Source: an uncultured Selenomonadales bacterium (GTDB lineage: Bacteria > Bacillota > Negativicutes > Selenomonadales > Selenomonadaceae). From it: a stretch of 46,572 bases of DNA. The translations under genes and the position numbers were made by a program. Below the pieces are notes generated by a model, which saw only the letters and a list, made by a program, of their open reading frames with translations, made no database searches and had not been told where the DNA came from. The stretch covers positions 1 to 46,572 of the forward strand of contig CAMJMR010000016.1 in assembly GCA_946407095.1 (NCBI GenBank). The letters run 5' to 3'. Each line of letters begins with the position of its first letter. Position 1 is the first letter of the stretch. This document shows, piece after piece, positions 46,480-46,572 of the stretch.

Positions 46480-46572
46480 GCGGCGGGCAACCCTTTCTTC
46501 CCGCGCAAGAAAGGTCTCTAGGGACTGTGGACAATTCATTTTAACCAGAGAAGAATAGTAGCAAAAAGAACG
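46480..46572. repeat. Fragment of repeat sequence at the window end
   Basis: A short hairpin CCTTTCTT/AAGAAAGG near 46491-46513 is followed by CTAGGGACTGTGGAC and then AGTAGCAAAAAGAACG. The last bases match the stretch after hairpin 1 of family A (GTAGCAAAAAGAAA), and CTAGGGACT matches the heptamer family. It is cut by the window edge. Confidence 0.45.

Noticed and set aside
1-46572. CRISPR arrays, tRNA or rRNA genes
   Set aside because: No regularly spaced direct repeats of CRISPR type, and no tRNA cloverleaf or rRNA core sequence was noticed on either strand.

Overview
The window looks like a chromosomal segment of a diderm Firmicute, most likely one of the Negativicutes (Selenomonadales-like). 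Typical Firmicute genes (cdaA-cdaR for cyclic di-AMP, dnaN-recF, a YgiT/DUF4258 toxin-antitoxin pair) sit beside genes that need an outer membrane (a PagL-type lipid A deacylase) or are usual in anaerobes (periplasmic-type CbiK cobaltochelatase, lactate permease, futalosine-route mqnE). The placement is an inference from gene content; no rRNA or tRNA was seen to settle it. Base composition is about half G+C in most genes, with clearly more A+T-rich islands (about 15.7-18.0, 33.5-34.6 and 38.4-41.2 kb).

Layout. 0-2 kb: a GrpE-like gene and an Hsp70 gene broken by a repeat. 2.2-7.7 kb: lactate permease, a candidate type I toxin-antitoxin locus, cobalamin adenosyltransferase, RNase HI with a possible beta-clamp tail, uvrC and a membrane protein. 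7.7-10.9 kb: a chemoreceptor with a structured leader, and secreted CbiK. 11-13.2 kb: dnaN-recF without dnaA. 13.4-18 kb: a TadG-like secreted/pilus-assembly gene, a broken paralogue and a decayed IS5-type element. 18-25.3 kb: DUF4127, a GH32 glycosidase, mqnE, an unknown membrane protein, surE and PagL. 25.3-29.4 kb: toxin-antitoxin pair, ftsY, DUF805, LysR regulator and cysK. 29.8-33.4 kb: cdaR-cdaA, a DsbA-family protein and two related unknown genes. 33.5-41.2 kb: a surface-sugar cluster (glycosyltransferase, DegT aminotransferase, two GNAT acyltransferases, acyl carrier protein, SDR, ketoacyl synthase III). It is interleaved with a nickel/peptide ABC transporter whose permeases lie at 36.5-38.4 kb and whose binding protein, ATPases and methyltransferase lie at 41.6-45.4 kb. 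45.7-46.4 kb: a STAS anti-sigma-factor antagonist and an unknown partner.

The most unusual content is between the genes. Two dispersed palindromic repeat families recur throughout. Family A (4 copies) is a three-hairpin mosaic whose stems co-vary. Family B (7 copies) is a roughly 100-bp element; in four copies the hairpin end sits at or within 2 bp of a 24-41 bp duplication of the neighbouring gene end or terminator. One of these duplicated and restored the 3' end of ftsY. The strongest pathway proposal is that the 33.5-41.2 kb genes make an acylated amino-sugar: KAS III builds a short acyl chain on the ACP, the SDR reduces it, and a GNAT transfers it to the amino group made by the DegT enzyme. 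This resembles the viosamine flagellin-glycan islands of pseudomonads.
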